Assembly: GCA_963837485.1 (NCBI GenBank)
Contig: CAWINP010000004.1
Location: forward strand, 682,001-746,000
Direction of reading: 5' to 3'
Origin: Solirubrobacter sp963837485
Lineage (GTDB): Bacteria; Actinomycetota; Thermoleophilia; Solirubrobacterales; Solirubrobacteraceae
DNA length: 64,000 nucleotides
The notes under the pieces: generated by a model
The model's database searches: none
The model's input: the letters and a program-made list of their open reading frames with translations, nothing else
Told to the model about the DNA's origin: nothing
Position numbers and translations under genes: made by a program
Shown here: piece after piece, positions 1 through 11,425 of the stretch
Numbering within the stretch: position 1 is the stretch's first letter
Layout: every line of letters begins with the position of its first letter

Positions 1-1
1 G

Positions 2-88
2 GCCGCGCTCTGGGGACGTGCGTCGACGGTGGTCATGGAGGGATTCCCGCACGCGGCGCCCGCGCTGCGCATCACCCCGACCGTATGA
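2..88 (+). CDS. 3' end of an unidentified gene (partial)
   Basis: The forward frame beginning at base 2 is open and ends at a TGA at 86-88, giving about 28 residues finishing in ALRITPTV. It would overlap the end of the next, convergent gene by 17 bases, an arrangement repeated several times in this window. The fragment is too short to assign a family, and an open frame of this length is expected by chance at this GC content, so this is only a candidate gene tail. Confidence 0.25.
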   Translation, partial: AALWGRASTVVMEGFPHAAPALRITPTV

Positions 89-1610
89 AGCACTCCGGGA
101 TGACCGCCGTAACGCGCGTGCCGAGGCCCGGCTCGCTCTCGACCGAGAACGTCCCGCCGATCGCCTCGACGCGGTCGCGCAGGCCCTCCAGGCCGCCGCC
201 GGCGCGCTCGACGGCGCCGCCGGCGCCGTCATCGCAGACCTCGACGACGAGCGTGCGACGCGCGTGCGACGCCGACACCCGGATCGCCGACGGGCCGGCG
301 TAGCGCTGCGCGTTGGTGACCGACTCGGCGATCACGTAGAACGCCGTCAGCTCGGCGACGGAGTCCAGCCGCCGCTTCGGCAGCGCGGCGAGCCTGACCG
401 GAATCGGCGAGCGCGCCGCGAGCGCCGTGACCGCGCTCGCCAGCCCGCCTCCCGCGAGGCTGACCGGGCTGATCCCGTGCGCCAGCTCGCGCAGCTCGTC
501 GATCGCCAGCATCAGCTCGGTCTCGGCCTGGGCGAACAGCCCCGGCGCATCCTGCGGCGAGCCGCGGACGCGCTCGCTGCTCTCGCGCAGGCGGATCGTG
601 AGCGCCGTCAGGCGCTGCTGGGCTCCGTCGTGCAGGTTGTGCTCGAGCCGGCGCCGCTCGTCGTCGGCGCCGGCGACGAGCCGCGCGCGCGATGCCCGCA
701 GGCCGGCGGCGAAGGCCTCGCGCTCGGCCACGACGGCAGCGAGCGCCAGCGTCGAGAGCACCGCGACGGCGATGAAGAGCTGGGTGGTGAGGACGCTGCG
801 GGTGATCGACTCGAACGAGAACGGGCCGAAGTAGTGCGTCGTGTTCCACACGGCGAGGCCGACCGCGATCGCGAGCGCCAGCGTGGCGCCACAGCGCCCG
901 AAGCGCAGCGCCGCCCAGATCAGCGGCGGGAACACCAGGTAGACGAGCGGCCGGTGGGTCCGCAGCGCCAGCTCGCCGAGGACCACGACGACCACCAGCA
1001 GCGCGCCCGCCTCGATCTCGCGCCCGCGCAGCCAGCCGCGCGGGGGGCCGCAATACCACGCCAGCGCGAGCGGCACGACGACGAGCGCGCCGGCGGCGTC
1101 GCCGAGCCACCAGGTGCGCCAGACCGTGGTCAGCTCGCCGGTCTCGACCACGCCGCCGAGCCACAGCGACAGCGTGCCGACGGTCGCGCTGACCAGCGTG
1201 CCGGCCATGATCGCCGCGACGAGCCGCCCAAGCCCGCCGACGCTGTCCAGCGGCGAGCCGCGCGGGACGAGCCGGCGCAGGAGCACCGCCGTCCCGATCA
1301 CCTCGATCATGTTCCCGGCGGTCTGGCCGATCGCCGAGCCGACCGGCAGCGCCCCGTAGTCGTTGGCGAGCAGGTCGCCGATCAGGACGCCCGGCCAGAA
1401 CCGGATGCCGGCGAGGTAGAGCACCGCGATGGCGACGCCGGCCGGCAGCCAGACGATCGCCGCCACCGGGCCGGCGAACTCCAGCGCGAAGCCGAGCTTC
1501 GCCGAGCCGTAGTAGAGCGCGGCGACGACCGCGACCTCGAGCGGGTAGCGGGCGCGGCGCAGCGCCAGTCGTAGCGGGCGTCCTGCGGCGACCGGCGTAA
1601 CCGTGCTCAC
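72..1610 (-). CDS. MASE1-domain NarL-type sensor histidine kinase
   Basis: A 512-residue membrane sensor kinase. Residues of roughly 20-300 form about eight hydrophobic segments in the manner of a MASE1 sensor domain. They are followed by a HisKA_3 dimerisation domain with the phospho-acceptor histidine at H327 (ERRRLEHNLHDGAQQRL) and a HATPase domain with a D-x-G-x-G type box (CDDGAGG, about residue 459) and a GLRDRV helix. This class normally passes phosphate to a NarL/LuxR-type response regulator, but none is adjacent, so it is an orphan here or its partner lies to the left. The start is GTG. A second kinase of the same class lies at 4752-6572. The signal is unknown; MASE1 domains are membrane sensors of undefined ligand. 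Confidence 0.9.
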   Translation of the reverse strand: MSTVTPVAAGRPLRLALRRARYPLEVAVVAALYYGSAKLGFALEFAGPVAAIVWLPAGVAIAVLYLAGIRFWPGVLIGDLLANDYGALPVGSAIGQTAGNMIEVIGTAVLLRRLVPRGSPLDSVGGLGRLVAAIMAGTLVSATVGTLSLWLGGVVETGELTTVWRTWWLGDAAGALVVVPLALAWYCGPPRGWLRGREIEAGALLVVVVVLGELALRTHRPLVYLVFPPLIWAALRFGRCGATLALAIAVGLAVWNTTHYFGPFSFESITRSVLTTQLFIAVAVLSTLALAAVVAEREAFAAGLRASRARLVAGADDERRRLEHNLHDGAQQRLTALTIRLRESSERVRGSPQDAPGLFAQAETELMLAIDELRELAHGISPVSLAGGGLASAVTALAARSPIPVRLAALPKRRLDSVAELTAFYVIAESVTNAQRYAGPSAIRVSASHARRTLVVEVCDDGAGGAVERAGGGLEGLRDRVEAIGGTFSVESEPGLGTRVTAVIPECFIRSG

Positions 1611-1630
1611 GCCGGAGATGGTCGGGATCC

Positions 1631-1646
1631 GGCGGGCGAGCCCGCC
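1631..1646 (-). terminator. Hairpin after the glutamate decarboxylase gene
   Basis: Perfect 7-base arms (GGCGGGC / GCCCGCC) with a 2-base loop lie between the decarboxylase stop and the start of the kinase gene on the same strand. No T-tract follows. It could end decarboxylase transcription or simply be a GC-rich stem. Confidence 0.4.
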
Positions 1647-1664
1647 TCATGCCCGCGGGGTGAT

Positions 1665-3092
1665 TCAGTAGCCGGTGCCCGTCTTGACCCGCTTGCGGTC
1701 GAGCTCGTGCAGGCCGCCCTTCTTCTCCAGCGTCGCACACGCGTCCGCGATGTCCGACGCCAGCACCGTCGCGAGCCCATGGCCGAGCGTCAGCTTCACG
1801 AGCGCCCGCATGATCGTGACGTGCTCGGCGTTCGGCGGCAGCGTGTACGCCGGAACCATCCAGCCGCGCTCGGCGGCCAGCTGCGACGCGATGTCGAACT
1901 CGTCGTAGCCGCGCGCCTCGGCGAGCTGGAACGCGACGAGCGGCAGCTGCTCGGCGTCCGGGTCGCCGACGAGGCGGAACGGCCCCATCTCGGAGATCTG
2001 CGTCGCGAGGGCGCACGTGTTCCGCCACATCGTCTCCATGACGTAGCGGTAGCCGGTGCGGCCGAAGCGGACGAAGTTGTAGTACTGGGCCAGCACCATC
2101 GCCGCGCCGGTCGAGAAGTTCAGCGTGAACGTCGCGTCGGTCTTGCCGAGGTAGTTCTCATAGAAGACGAGGTCCTCGGCGAGGTCGCTGCGCTCGCGGA
2201 ACACGAGCCAGCCGATGCCCGGGTACACGAGCCCGAACTTGTGTCCGGACACGTTGATCGAGCGCACCTGGTCGAGCCGGAAGTCCCACTCGGAGTCCGG
2301 GTACAGGAACGGCCACACGAAGCCGCCGCTGGCCGCGTCGACGTGCAGCGGGACGTCGAGGCCCTTCTCGTCGCGCAGGCGCACGAGCAGGGCGTTGATG
2401 CCGCGGATGTCGTCGGCGTGGCCGGTGAACGTCGTCCCGAGCACGGCCGCGACGCCGATCGTGTTCTCGTCGACGTAGGGCTCCACGTCCTCGGGACCGA
2501 TCGTGTACTTGTCGGGCTGCAGCGGGATGATGCGCGGCTCGACGTCGAAGTAGCGGCAGAACTTCTCCCACACGACGTGCACGTCGCCGCCGAACACGAG
2601 GTTCGGGCGCCCGGTGTCCTTGCCGGCCTTCTCGCGCCGCTCGCGCCACTTCCACTTCAGCGACAGCGCGCCGAGCATGATCGCCTCCGAGGACCCCTGG
2701 GTGCGCGCGCCGGTCGTCTCCCCCGGCGCGTGGAAGAGGTCGGCGATGATGCGGATGCAGCGCTGCTCGATCTCCGCCGTCTGCGGATACTCGGCGTGGT
2801 CGATGAAGTTGCGGTGCAGGTTCTCGGCGATGATGCGCTGCGCCTCGGGCTCCATCCACGTGGTCACGAACGTGGCGAGGTTGCGCTGCGGGATGCCGTC
2901 GAGGATCAGCTCCTCGCCGATCAGCCGCATCGCGTCGACGGACCGCATGCCGTGCTCGGGCAGCGCGTTGTCGGGCGGCGGCTCGAGCAGGAACCGGTTG
3001 CCGTACTCGGTGGCGAGCGCTTCGAGCCCTTCCAGGAGCGTGTCGCCGTTCGCCGAGACCGCCGGGGTCTCCTTGCGGTGCTGAGTGGTCAC
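1665..3092 (-). CDS. gadB: Glutamate decarboxylase (PLP-dependent)
   Basis: A 475-residue pyridoxal-phosphate enzyme of the group II decarboxylase family that converts L-glutamate to GABA and CO2, consuming a proton. The cofactor lysine is K285 in SGHKFG, and the HVDAASGGF segment near 250 carries the conserved histidine and aspartate that hold the pyridine ring. Length is typical of bacterial GadB. I chose the GTG at 3092 rather than the ATG at 3128, because the longer version would start inside a palindrome that looks like an operator and would add an arginine-rich tail. An MFS transporter is divergent. Glutamate decarboxylase is often linked with a glutamate/GABA antiporter, but the neighbour is a drug-exporter-type MFS protein, so an acid-resistance pair is not established. 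Confidence 0.93.
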   Translation of the reverse strand: MTTQHRKETPAVSANGDTLLEGLEALATEYGNRFLLEPPPDNALPEHGMRSVDAMRLIGEELILDGIPQRNLATFVTTWMEPEAQRIIAENLHRNFIDHAEYPQTAEIEQRCIRIIADLFHAPGETTGARTQGSSEAIMLGALSLKWKWRERREKAGKDTGRPNLVFGGDVHVVWEKFCRYFDVEPRIIPLQPDKYTIGPEDVEPYVDENTIGVAAVLGTTFTGHADDIRGINALLVRLRDEKGLDVPLHVDAASGGFVWPFLYPDSEWDFRLDQVRSINVSGHKFGLVYPGIGWLVFRERSDLAEDLVFYENYLGKTDATFTLNFSTGAAMVLAQYYNFVRFGRTGYRYVMETMWRNTCALATQISEMGPFRLVGDPDAEQLPLVAFQLAEARGYDEFDIASQLAAERGWMVPAYTLPPNAEHVTIMRALVKLTLGHGLATVLASDIADACATLEKKGGLHELDRKRVKTGTGY

Positions 3093-3124
3093 ACGGCGAC
3101 GGTAGCCCCGGGCAGGCTCGCGCC

Positions 3125-3147
3125 GCATCCTCCGAACCGGATGATGC
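3125..3147. promoter_or_regulatory. Palindromic operator-like site in a divergent promoter region
   Basis: Ten-base arms GCATCCTCCG (3125-3134) and CGGATGATGC (3138-3147) around AAC form an inverted repeat with one mismatch. It is centred between gadB and the MFS gene, 32 bases from each start codon as chosen here. A near-identical palindrome with the same layout is at 11371-11393. It is probably a binding site for a dimeric regulator acting in both directions. Confidence 0.6.
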
Positions 3148-3178
3148 GACGGGGCGCGGTGCGGGCAAGGCTGCCGCC

Positions 3179-4765
3179 ATGGCGTCCGCTCGTGAAGCCC
3201 CGGACCGGGCCGGGCTCGTGCTCGTCTCGCTGATCCTCGTCGCGGGGGTCGCCAACCTCAACCTGTCGGTGGCCAACGTCGCGCTGCCCGACATCGGCAG
3301 GCACTTCGACTCGTCGCAGACGACGCTGGACCTGATCGCCGTCGGCTACTCGCTCGGCCTCGCCGCGTCGGTGCTCTACCTCGGCGCGCTCGGCGACCGC
3401 TACGGCCGCAAGCTGATGCTGCTGCTCGGCATGGCGCTGTCGGTGCCCGCGTGCCTGCTCGCCGCGTTCGCTTGGAGCGATGGCGTGCTGTTCGCCGCGC
3501 GCGTGCTCGGCGGCCTGTCGGCCGGCATGGCCTACCCGACCACGCTGGCGCTGATCGCGGCGCTGTGGTCCGGGCCCGGGCGCACGAAGGCGATCGCGCT
3601 GTGGTCGGCGCTCGGCGGCGCGATCGCGTCGCTCGGGCCGCTGGTCGCCGGCGCGCTGCTGGAGCACTTCGACTGGGGCTCGGTGTTCCTGATCACGCTG
3701 CCGCTGGTCGTCGTCGCCTTCCCGATGGCCGCCAAGCTCGTCCCGGCGCACGTCAACGAGACGAGCGACCCGGTCGACAACCCGGGCGGCGTGCTGTCGG
3801 TCGTGCTCGTCGCCGCGCTGATCCTCTCGATCAACTTCGCGCCCGTACCGAACAAGGGGACGCTGGCGATCGGCCTCGGCGCGGTCGCGCTGGCCACGCT
3901 GGCCGGCTTCCTGATCCGTCAGCGGCGGGCGAAGAACCCGCTCTATGACCTCCATGTCGCCGGCCGGCGGATCTTCTGGGTCGCGGCGTGCGCGGGGATC
4001 ATCGTGTTCGGCTCGCTGATGGGCGCGGCGTTCGTCAGCCAGCAGTTCCTCCAGAACGTGCTCGGCTACTCGACGCTCGGCGCCGGTGCGGCGTTCCTGC
4101 CGACGATCGTGTTCATGGTGCTCGTCGCCCCACGCTCGGCGAAGCTCGTCGAGACGCGCGGGGCGCGCTTCACGCTGCTGTGCGGCTACGCGAGCCTGGT
4201 GCTCGCGTTCCTGACCATGCTGCTGCTGTGGAAGGAGGACGCGCCGTACTGGAGAGTGGGCCTCGCGTACGTGTTCATCGGGATCGGCGTCGGGTTCGCC
4301 GGCACGCCCGCGTCGCACTCGCTGACCGGAGCGGTCCCGGTGCGGCGCGCGGGCATGGCCTCGGGCACCGCCGACCTGCAGCGCGACCTCGGCGGCGCGA
4401 TCATGCAATCGATCTTCGGCGCGCTGCTGACCGCCGGCTACGCGACGGCCGCCTCGGCCGCGATCGCCGCGAGCGGCAACCAGCAGATCGAGGCGTCACA
4501 GAACCAGCTGACCAAGTCGTTCGCCGGCGCCGAGGCGGTGGCGCAGCAGTACCCGCAGTACGCTTCGCAGATCACCGCGGCAGCCAAGCAGTCGTTCCTC
4601 GACGGTGACCAGTGGGCGTACACGGCCGGACTGGTGGCGGTGCTGCTCGGCGCCGTACTGGTCTTCCTCGCCTTCCCGCGCAGAGACGACGAGCAGCGAC
4701 AGCTCGCGCGCTACCTGGCGGAGGACTCGGCAGAACCGGAGCCTCAGGCGCTTGCACACGCCTGA
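3179..4765 (+). CDS. MFS transporter, DHA2 (14-TM drug:H+ antiporter) type
   Basis: A 528-residue inner-membrane carrier with about 14 hydrophobic segments. The loop after TM2 carries motif A (GALGDRYGRK, about residue 71), and the fifth helix has the glycine-rich antiporter motif C (ALGGAIASLGPLVAGAL, about 145-160). Both are typical of proton-driven drug exporters of the QacA/EmrB type. The start is ATG at 3179 with a weak CAAGG upstream. It is divergent from the glutamate decarboxylase over a palindromic site and its end overlaps the next kinase gene by 14 bases, suggesting co-transcription. Substrate is unknown. Between the last two helices is a long glutamine/alanine-rich loop, common in this subfamily. 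Confidence 0.88.
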   Translation: MASAREAPDRAGLVLVSLILVAGVANLNLSVANVALPDIGRHFDSSQTTLDLIAVGYSLGLAASVLYLGALGDRYGRKLMLLLGMALSVPACLLAAFAWSDGVLFAARVLGGLSAGMAYPTTLALIAALWSGPGRTKAIALWSALGGAIASLGPLVAGALLEHFDWGSVFLITLPLVVVAFPMAAKLVPAHVNETSDPVDNPGGVLSVVLVAALILSINFAPVPNKGTLAIGLGAVALATLAGFLIRQRRAKNPLYDLHVAGRRIFWVAACAGIIVFGSLMGAAFVSQQFLQNVLGYSTLGAGAAFLPTIVFMVLVAPRSAKLVETRGARFTLLCGYASLVLAFLTMLLLWKEDAPYWRVGLAYVFIGIGVGFAGTPASHSLTGAVPVRRAGMASGTADLQRDLGGAIMQSIFGALLTAGYATAASAAIAASGNQQIEASQNQLTKSFAGAEAVAQQYPQYASQITAAAKQSFLDGDQWAYTAGLVAVLLGAVLVFLAFPRRDDEQRQLARYLAEDSAEPEPQALAHA

Positions 4766-6572
4766 GCAGGCGCTCGAGGCCGGTGAATGGGTAGGCGCAG
4801 CGCCGCTCGGGCGCGTCTCGGCACGCGCCGTCCGGACTACCGTCGCCGTGGCGGCCGTCCCGATGGTCGGCCTCACGCTGTGGCTCGGGCTGACCAGCGA
4901 TCGCCTGCAGAAGCCGGTCGCCGCAGCGCTGTACTGGAGCTACCTCGTCGCGGCGCCGCTGGCGATCGGCCTCTTGTGGTGGGCGCGGCGGCCGGCGAGC
5001 CGGTTCGGCCCGCTGCTGGTGCTGTTCGGGGCCGGCGTGTGGCTTGTGTCGTGGGAGGGCGCCAACGCTGCGCTCGCGTTCGACATCGGCGTTCTCGCCG
5101 AGGCGCCGTTCTGGCTGTTCACGATCTACCTGTTCCTCGCGTTCCCGATGGGCCGGATCGAGTCGCGCGCCGAGCGCTGGGCGATGGGCGCGCTCGGACT
5201 CGGCGCGCTGTTGACGTTCCTGCCGTGGGCGCTCCTCTCCCCCGTGATCGCCGGCGGCGGGCCGCTGACCCGCTGCGCGCCGAACTGCCCCGAGAACGCG
5301 CTCCAGATCGCGTCGGCCCCGCAGGCCGCGGAGGCCTTCGGCAAGGCGGAGACGTACGTGTCGCTGACGCTCGTCGTCGTCGTCTTCGCCGTCTACCTCC
5401 TGCGGCTGCTGCGCGCGTCGCGCCCGCAGCGCCGGGCACTGCTGGCGGTGGCGATCACGTCGCTGCTGTTCCTGCCCGCGTACTTCGCCTCCAACTTCGC
5501 CGCCTACGTGCTCGAGGTCGGCGACCAGGACACGCTCGACGCGCTCGCGTGGGCGATCGTCGGCACGCGGATCCTGCTGCCGCTCGGCTTCCTCGTCGCG
5601 CTGCTTCAGGCGGACCGCTTCGCGGCGCGCGCGCTGCAGCGGCTGCTCGCGCGGCTCGTGGCGCGGCCGACGCCGGAGCAGTGGCGCGACGAGATCGCCG
5701 ACGCGCTCGACGACGCCGAACTGCGCCTGGGCTACTACGACCCGTCGTCCGGGCGGCTGCGCGAGGCCGGCGGCGAGGAGCTGGTAGAGCCGGGCGCGGG
5801 CTCCGGCCGCGTGTGGGTGCCGGTCGGCAGAGGCGGGCGGGAGGTCGCGGCGATGGTGATCGACGGCACGCTGGCCGAGGATCCGGAGCTGGTGCGGGCC
5901 GCGGCGTCGGCGACGCTGCTGGCGGTGGAGAACGGGGCGCTGGAGGGCGAGCTGCGCGCGTCGCAGGCGCGCATCGTGCAGGCCGGCGACGCCGAGCGGC
6001 GCCGGATCGAGCGCGACCTGCACGACAGCGCGCAGCAGCGCCTGGTCGCGCTGCGGATCGATCTCTCGATGGCGGGCGAGCGGCTCGAGCGCCCGCACGA
6101 GCGCGAGCTGCTCGAGCGGCTCGGCGGCGAGGTCGAGCAGGCGATCGACGACCTGCGCGCGGTCGCGCACGGCATCTACCCGCAGATCCTGGCCGAGCGC
6201 GGCGTCGGCGCCGCGCTGACCTCGATCGCGCGCCGCTCGCCGCTGCGCGCGAGCATCCGCGACGGATGGAACGAGCGCCACAGCGAGGCGATCGAGACGA
6301 CCGTCTACTTCTGCTGCCTCGAGTGCCTCCAGAACGCCGCCAAGCACGCCGGGCCCGGCACGTCGGCGACGGTCCGGCTGAGCGAGCGTCGCGGGCGCGT
6401 CGGCTTCGTGGTCGAAGACGACGGGCCGGGCTTCGATTGCACGCGCGCGAACGGCGGCTCCGGGCTCACGAACCTGCGCGACCGCGTCACCGCGCTGGAC
6501 GGGACGCTGGAGGTCGATTCGGCGCCGGGGCGCGGGACCCGGATCGCCGGCGAGATCCCGGACCGCGCCTGA
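4752..6572 (+). CDS. Membrane NarL-type sensor histidine kinase
   Basis: About 606 residues: six to eight hydrophobic segments in the first 300 residues, a short soluble region (about 300-395), a HisKA_3 domain with the phospho-acceptor H424 (RRIERDLHDSAQQRL), and a HATPase domain with NAAKHA, DDGPGF and a GLTNLRDRV helix. The sensor part is not MASE1 and I do not recognise it. The start is uncertain. The TTG at 4752 keeps the first membrane helix whole, overlaps the transporter stop by 14 bases and has a GGAG about 10 bases upstream; the first ATG, at 4863, would cut that helix. No response regulator is adjacent. It runs into the convergent methyltransferase with an 86-base overlap. Confidence 0.85.
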   Translation: MHTPEQALEAGEWVGAAPLGRVSARAVRTTVAVAAVPMVGLTLWLGLTSDRLQKPVAAALYWSYLVAAPLAIGLLWWARRPASRFGPLLVLFGAGVWLVSWEGANAALAFDIGVLAEAPFWLFTIYLFLAFPMGRIESRAERWAMGALGLGALLTFLPWALLSPVIAGGGPLTRCAPNCPENALQIASAPQAAEAFGKAETYVSLTLVVVVFAVYLLRLLRASRPQRRALLAVAITSLLFLPAYFASNFAAYVLEVGDQDTLDALAWAIVGTRILLPLGFLVALLQADRFAARALQRLLARLVARPTPEQWRDEIADALDDAELRLGYYDPSSGRLREAGGEELVEPGAGSGRVWVPVGRGGREVAAMVIDGTLAEDPELVRAAASATLLAVENGALEGELRASQARIVQAGDAERRRIERDLHDSAQQRLVALRIDLSMAGERLERPHERELLERLGGEVEQAIDDLRAVAHGIYPQILAERGVGAALTSIARRSPLRASIRDGWNERHSEAIETTVYFCCLECLQNAAKHAGPGTSATVRLSERRGRVGFVVEDDGPGFDCTRANGGSGLTNLRDRVTALDGTLEVDSAPGRGTRIAGEIPDRA

Positions 6573-7272
6573 GCATGACGACCGTCGAGCCGAGGTAGCG
6601 CTCGGTCTCGGGGATCTCGCGCGGCGGCTCGGGCTCGTAGCCCAGCTCGCGCGCCTCCTCGGCGACCTCGCCGGGCCTCACGCGGTCCAGCCGGATGACC
6701 ACGTCGTGCGCCTCGTAGCGCTCGCCGATGACCTCGCGCCGCCGGTGCAGCGCCGCGCGGGCGCCCTCGCCGGCGACGCCGAGCAGCCGGCTCGCGTAGC
6801 GCACGCCCACGACATCGCGAAACTGCGGCGGCGGCGGCTCCGTGTGCTCGTCGTCGAAGCAGTCCAGAGGGTCGGCGAGCGCCGCCGCGAGCAGCCCGCC
6901 GGGACGCAGCCGCTCGGCGGCGCTGCGCAGGAACGCGGCCCGGCCCTCGCGGCCGCCGAGCAGCTGCAGCGTCTGCATCGGCACGACCACGAGCGAGACG
7001 GCGCGGCCGCGGGGGAGCCGGCGCGCGTCGGCGAGGACGGTCTGGACCGGGAGCCCCCTGGCGCGCCGCGCGAGCGCGTCCAGCAGCCGCGCCTGGACAT
7101 CGACGGCGACCACCTCCGCGCCGGCCCTCGCGAGCGCGAGCGTCACCCGGCCGGTGCCCGCGCCGACATCCAGTACCGGGCCGCCGGCCTCGGCGGCCAG
7201 CGTCCGCCACAGCGGAAGGTCCTCCGCATAGTCCCCGCACTCGAGGTCGTGCCACAGCGCGTCGAGATTCAC
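6487..7272 (-). CDS. Class I SAM-dependent methyltransferase
   Basis: A 261-residue protein with a Rossmann methyltransferase core. Motif I is LDVGAGTGRVTLALA (about residues 34-48), the acidic end of strand 2 is VVAVDV, and a motif-IV-like stretch is VVVPMQTLQLL. The GTG start overlaps the stop of the upstream GH13 gene as GTGA, so it is translationally coupled to the glycosidase operon. Its substrate is unknown. In this context it might methylate a sugar or glycoside, but small-molecule methyltransferases of this shape act on many targets. The last ~30 residues are arginine/proline-rich and overlap the convergent kinase gene, so the true C-terminal end may be functionally irrelevant. Confidence 0.8.
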   Translation of the reverse strand: MNLDALWHDLECGDYAEDLPLWRTLAAEAGGPVLDVGAGTGRVTLALARAGAEVVAVDVQARLLDALARRARGLPVQTVLADARRLPRGRAVSLVVVPMQTLQLLGGREGRAAFLRSAAERLRPGGLLAAALADPLDCFDDEHTEPPPPQFRDVVGVRYASRLLGVAGEGARAALHRRREVIGERYEAHDVVIRLDRVRPGEVAEEARELGYEPEPPREIPETERYLGSTVVMLRRGPGSRRRSGSRAPAPNRPPASRPAR

Positions 7273-8698
7273 GCGAATGAGAGGAAGTGCGATGCCCACG
7301 GGTCCAGCGCGACGAACAGGCCGTCGCGCGCCAGCTCGTCGCCGCCGCGGGTGAAGCTCGCGCCGCTCAGCCGGTCGGTGAGCTCCCAGTCGCGGCCGGC
7401 GAGGTCGGGCTGGGAGGGCAGCCGCACGCGGCCCTGGGCGCTCGCGTCGCTGAAGTTGACGACCACCAGCGTGCGATCCCAGCCCCAGGCCAGAAGCGCG
7501 CGGTGGGAGTCGTTGTCGGGCCAGCCCGCGGTCTCGCACAGCCGCCAGCCGCCGTCGCGCTCGCCGAGCGCGGAGTCGGCGAGCGCCTGCAGCAGGCGCT
7601 CGTAGAAGCCGCGCAGATCGGCGTCCGCGGGCTCGGCCGGGCCGCGCGCGAGGAAGACCGGGATGTGCACGCGCAGGCCGTCGAGCTGGCCGTCGTGGAA
7701 CAGCCGCGCGCCCATCAGCGTCGAGGAGACCACCGCCGCGGCGCGGGCGCGTGCGGGCGGGAACGTCGCCGCCGCGCGGGGCTCGTCGTGGTTCTCGATG
7801 AAGCGGATCAGCCGCTGCTGGTAGGCCGCGTCGGCCTGCAGATGGCCGCGCACGGACTGGGCGTCCTCGTGGACGAGCCGGTCGTAGAGCCGCTTGTCGT
7901 AGCAGTAGTCGAAGCCCTGCTGCTGCAGCGTCCACTCCATGTCCCAGTACGCCTCGGCGATGAACTGAAAGGCCGGGTGGTCGCGCTTGGTGCGCTCGAT
8001 CAGCGCCGGCCAGTAGTCGTCGCGTGGCACCGGCCCGGCGCGCTCGCCCCACGTGCGCGCGAACACCTCGTTGGTCATCAGCATCGCCATGTCGCAGCGC
8101 ACGCCGTCGCACTGCGCGGCGATCGAGTCCAGCGTGCCGGCGACGGCCTCGCGCAGCTCGGCCGAGAACGCGTCGAGCTGGACGACGTCGGGCCACGGCG
8201 GGAAGTACGGGTCGCGTCCGCGGGCGACGATCCCCGCCGGCGTGCGCAGGAACGCGCCGGGCTGGCCGGCCAGCTCGGCCTCGCTGCCTGCGAGGAAGCA
8301 GCCGGGGCGGTCGTCCAGCCACGGGTGGTCCGGGGCGACGTGGTTCGGGACGTAGTCGAGGATCAGCGCGAGCCCGCGGGCGGCGAGCTCGGCGCGCGCG
8401 TGCGCGAGCGCCTCCGGCCCGCCGAAGCGCTCGTCGACGACGTACTCGCGCACGCAGTACGGCGAGCCGATCACGTCCTCGTCGCGCAGGTCCGGCAGCG
8501 CCGCGCGCATGCCGGAGTAAAGGCCGGGATCGGCGCGCGCGATCTCAAGCCCGGCGGGGCTGCGCCGCCACACGCCCATCAGCCAGACCGCGTTGACGGC
8601 CAGCGCGGCGATCGCGTCCCACGCCTCGCCCGGCACCTCGTCGAGGCGCCGCGAGCCGAGCCAGACCGCGGTGTTGAGCTCGTAGACGGTCGGGCGTG

Positions 8699-8702
<4 letters not shown>
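7269..8702 (-). CDS. GH13 alpha-amylase family glycosidase
   Basis: A 477-residue TIM-barrel enzyme of the alpha-amylase superfamily. The four conserved regions are visible: DYVPNHV (116-122), GVRCDMAML with the nucleophile D204, FIAEAYWDME with the acid/base E250, and ENHDEPR with the transition-state aspartate D306. A C-terminal beta-sandwich begins at about residue 390. There is no signal peptide, so it acts in the cytoplasm, probably on alpha-glucosides such as maltodextrin or trehalose-type sugars; the exact reaction (hydrolase, isomerase or transferase) cannot be read from the sequence. The GTG start overlaps the stop of the GH63 gene as GTGA, and its own stop overlaps the methyltransferase start. 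Confidence 0.88.
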
Positions 8703-11338
<2,636 letters not shown>

Positions 11339-11370
11339 GCCGCGATGCTAGGCGCCCGCGGGCGGGACCG

Positions 11371-11393
11371 GCATCATCCCAACGGGACGATGC
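11371..11393. promoter_or_regulatory. Second copy of the palindromic operator-like site
   Basis: Arms GCATCATCCC (11371-11380) and GGGACGATGC (11384-11393) around AAC, with one mismatch, lie between the divergent GH63 gene (start 33 bases away) and the small gene at 11426 (33 bases away). It shares arm length, AAC spacer, outer GCATC/GATGC halves and symmetric placement with the site at 3125-3147. Confidence 0.6.
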
Positions 11394-11425
11394 GCGCCCC
11401 CGCGACCCGCGCTTCGATCCCTGGC

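Noticed and set aside
69..91. A sequence resembling the palindrome of 3125-3147 and 11371-11393 (about 19 of 23 positions)
   Set aside because: It overlaps the coding ends of two convergent genes rather than a promoter and its own arms pair poorly, so chance is likely.
1707..3233. Long open frame on the strand opposite glutamate decarboxylase (and similar ones opposite most large genes)
   Set aside because: Composition is dominated by Arg, Ala, Gly and Asp as expected of a high-GC shadow frame, and the opposite strand encodes a recognisable enzyme.
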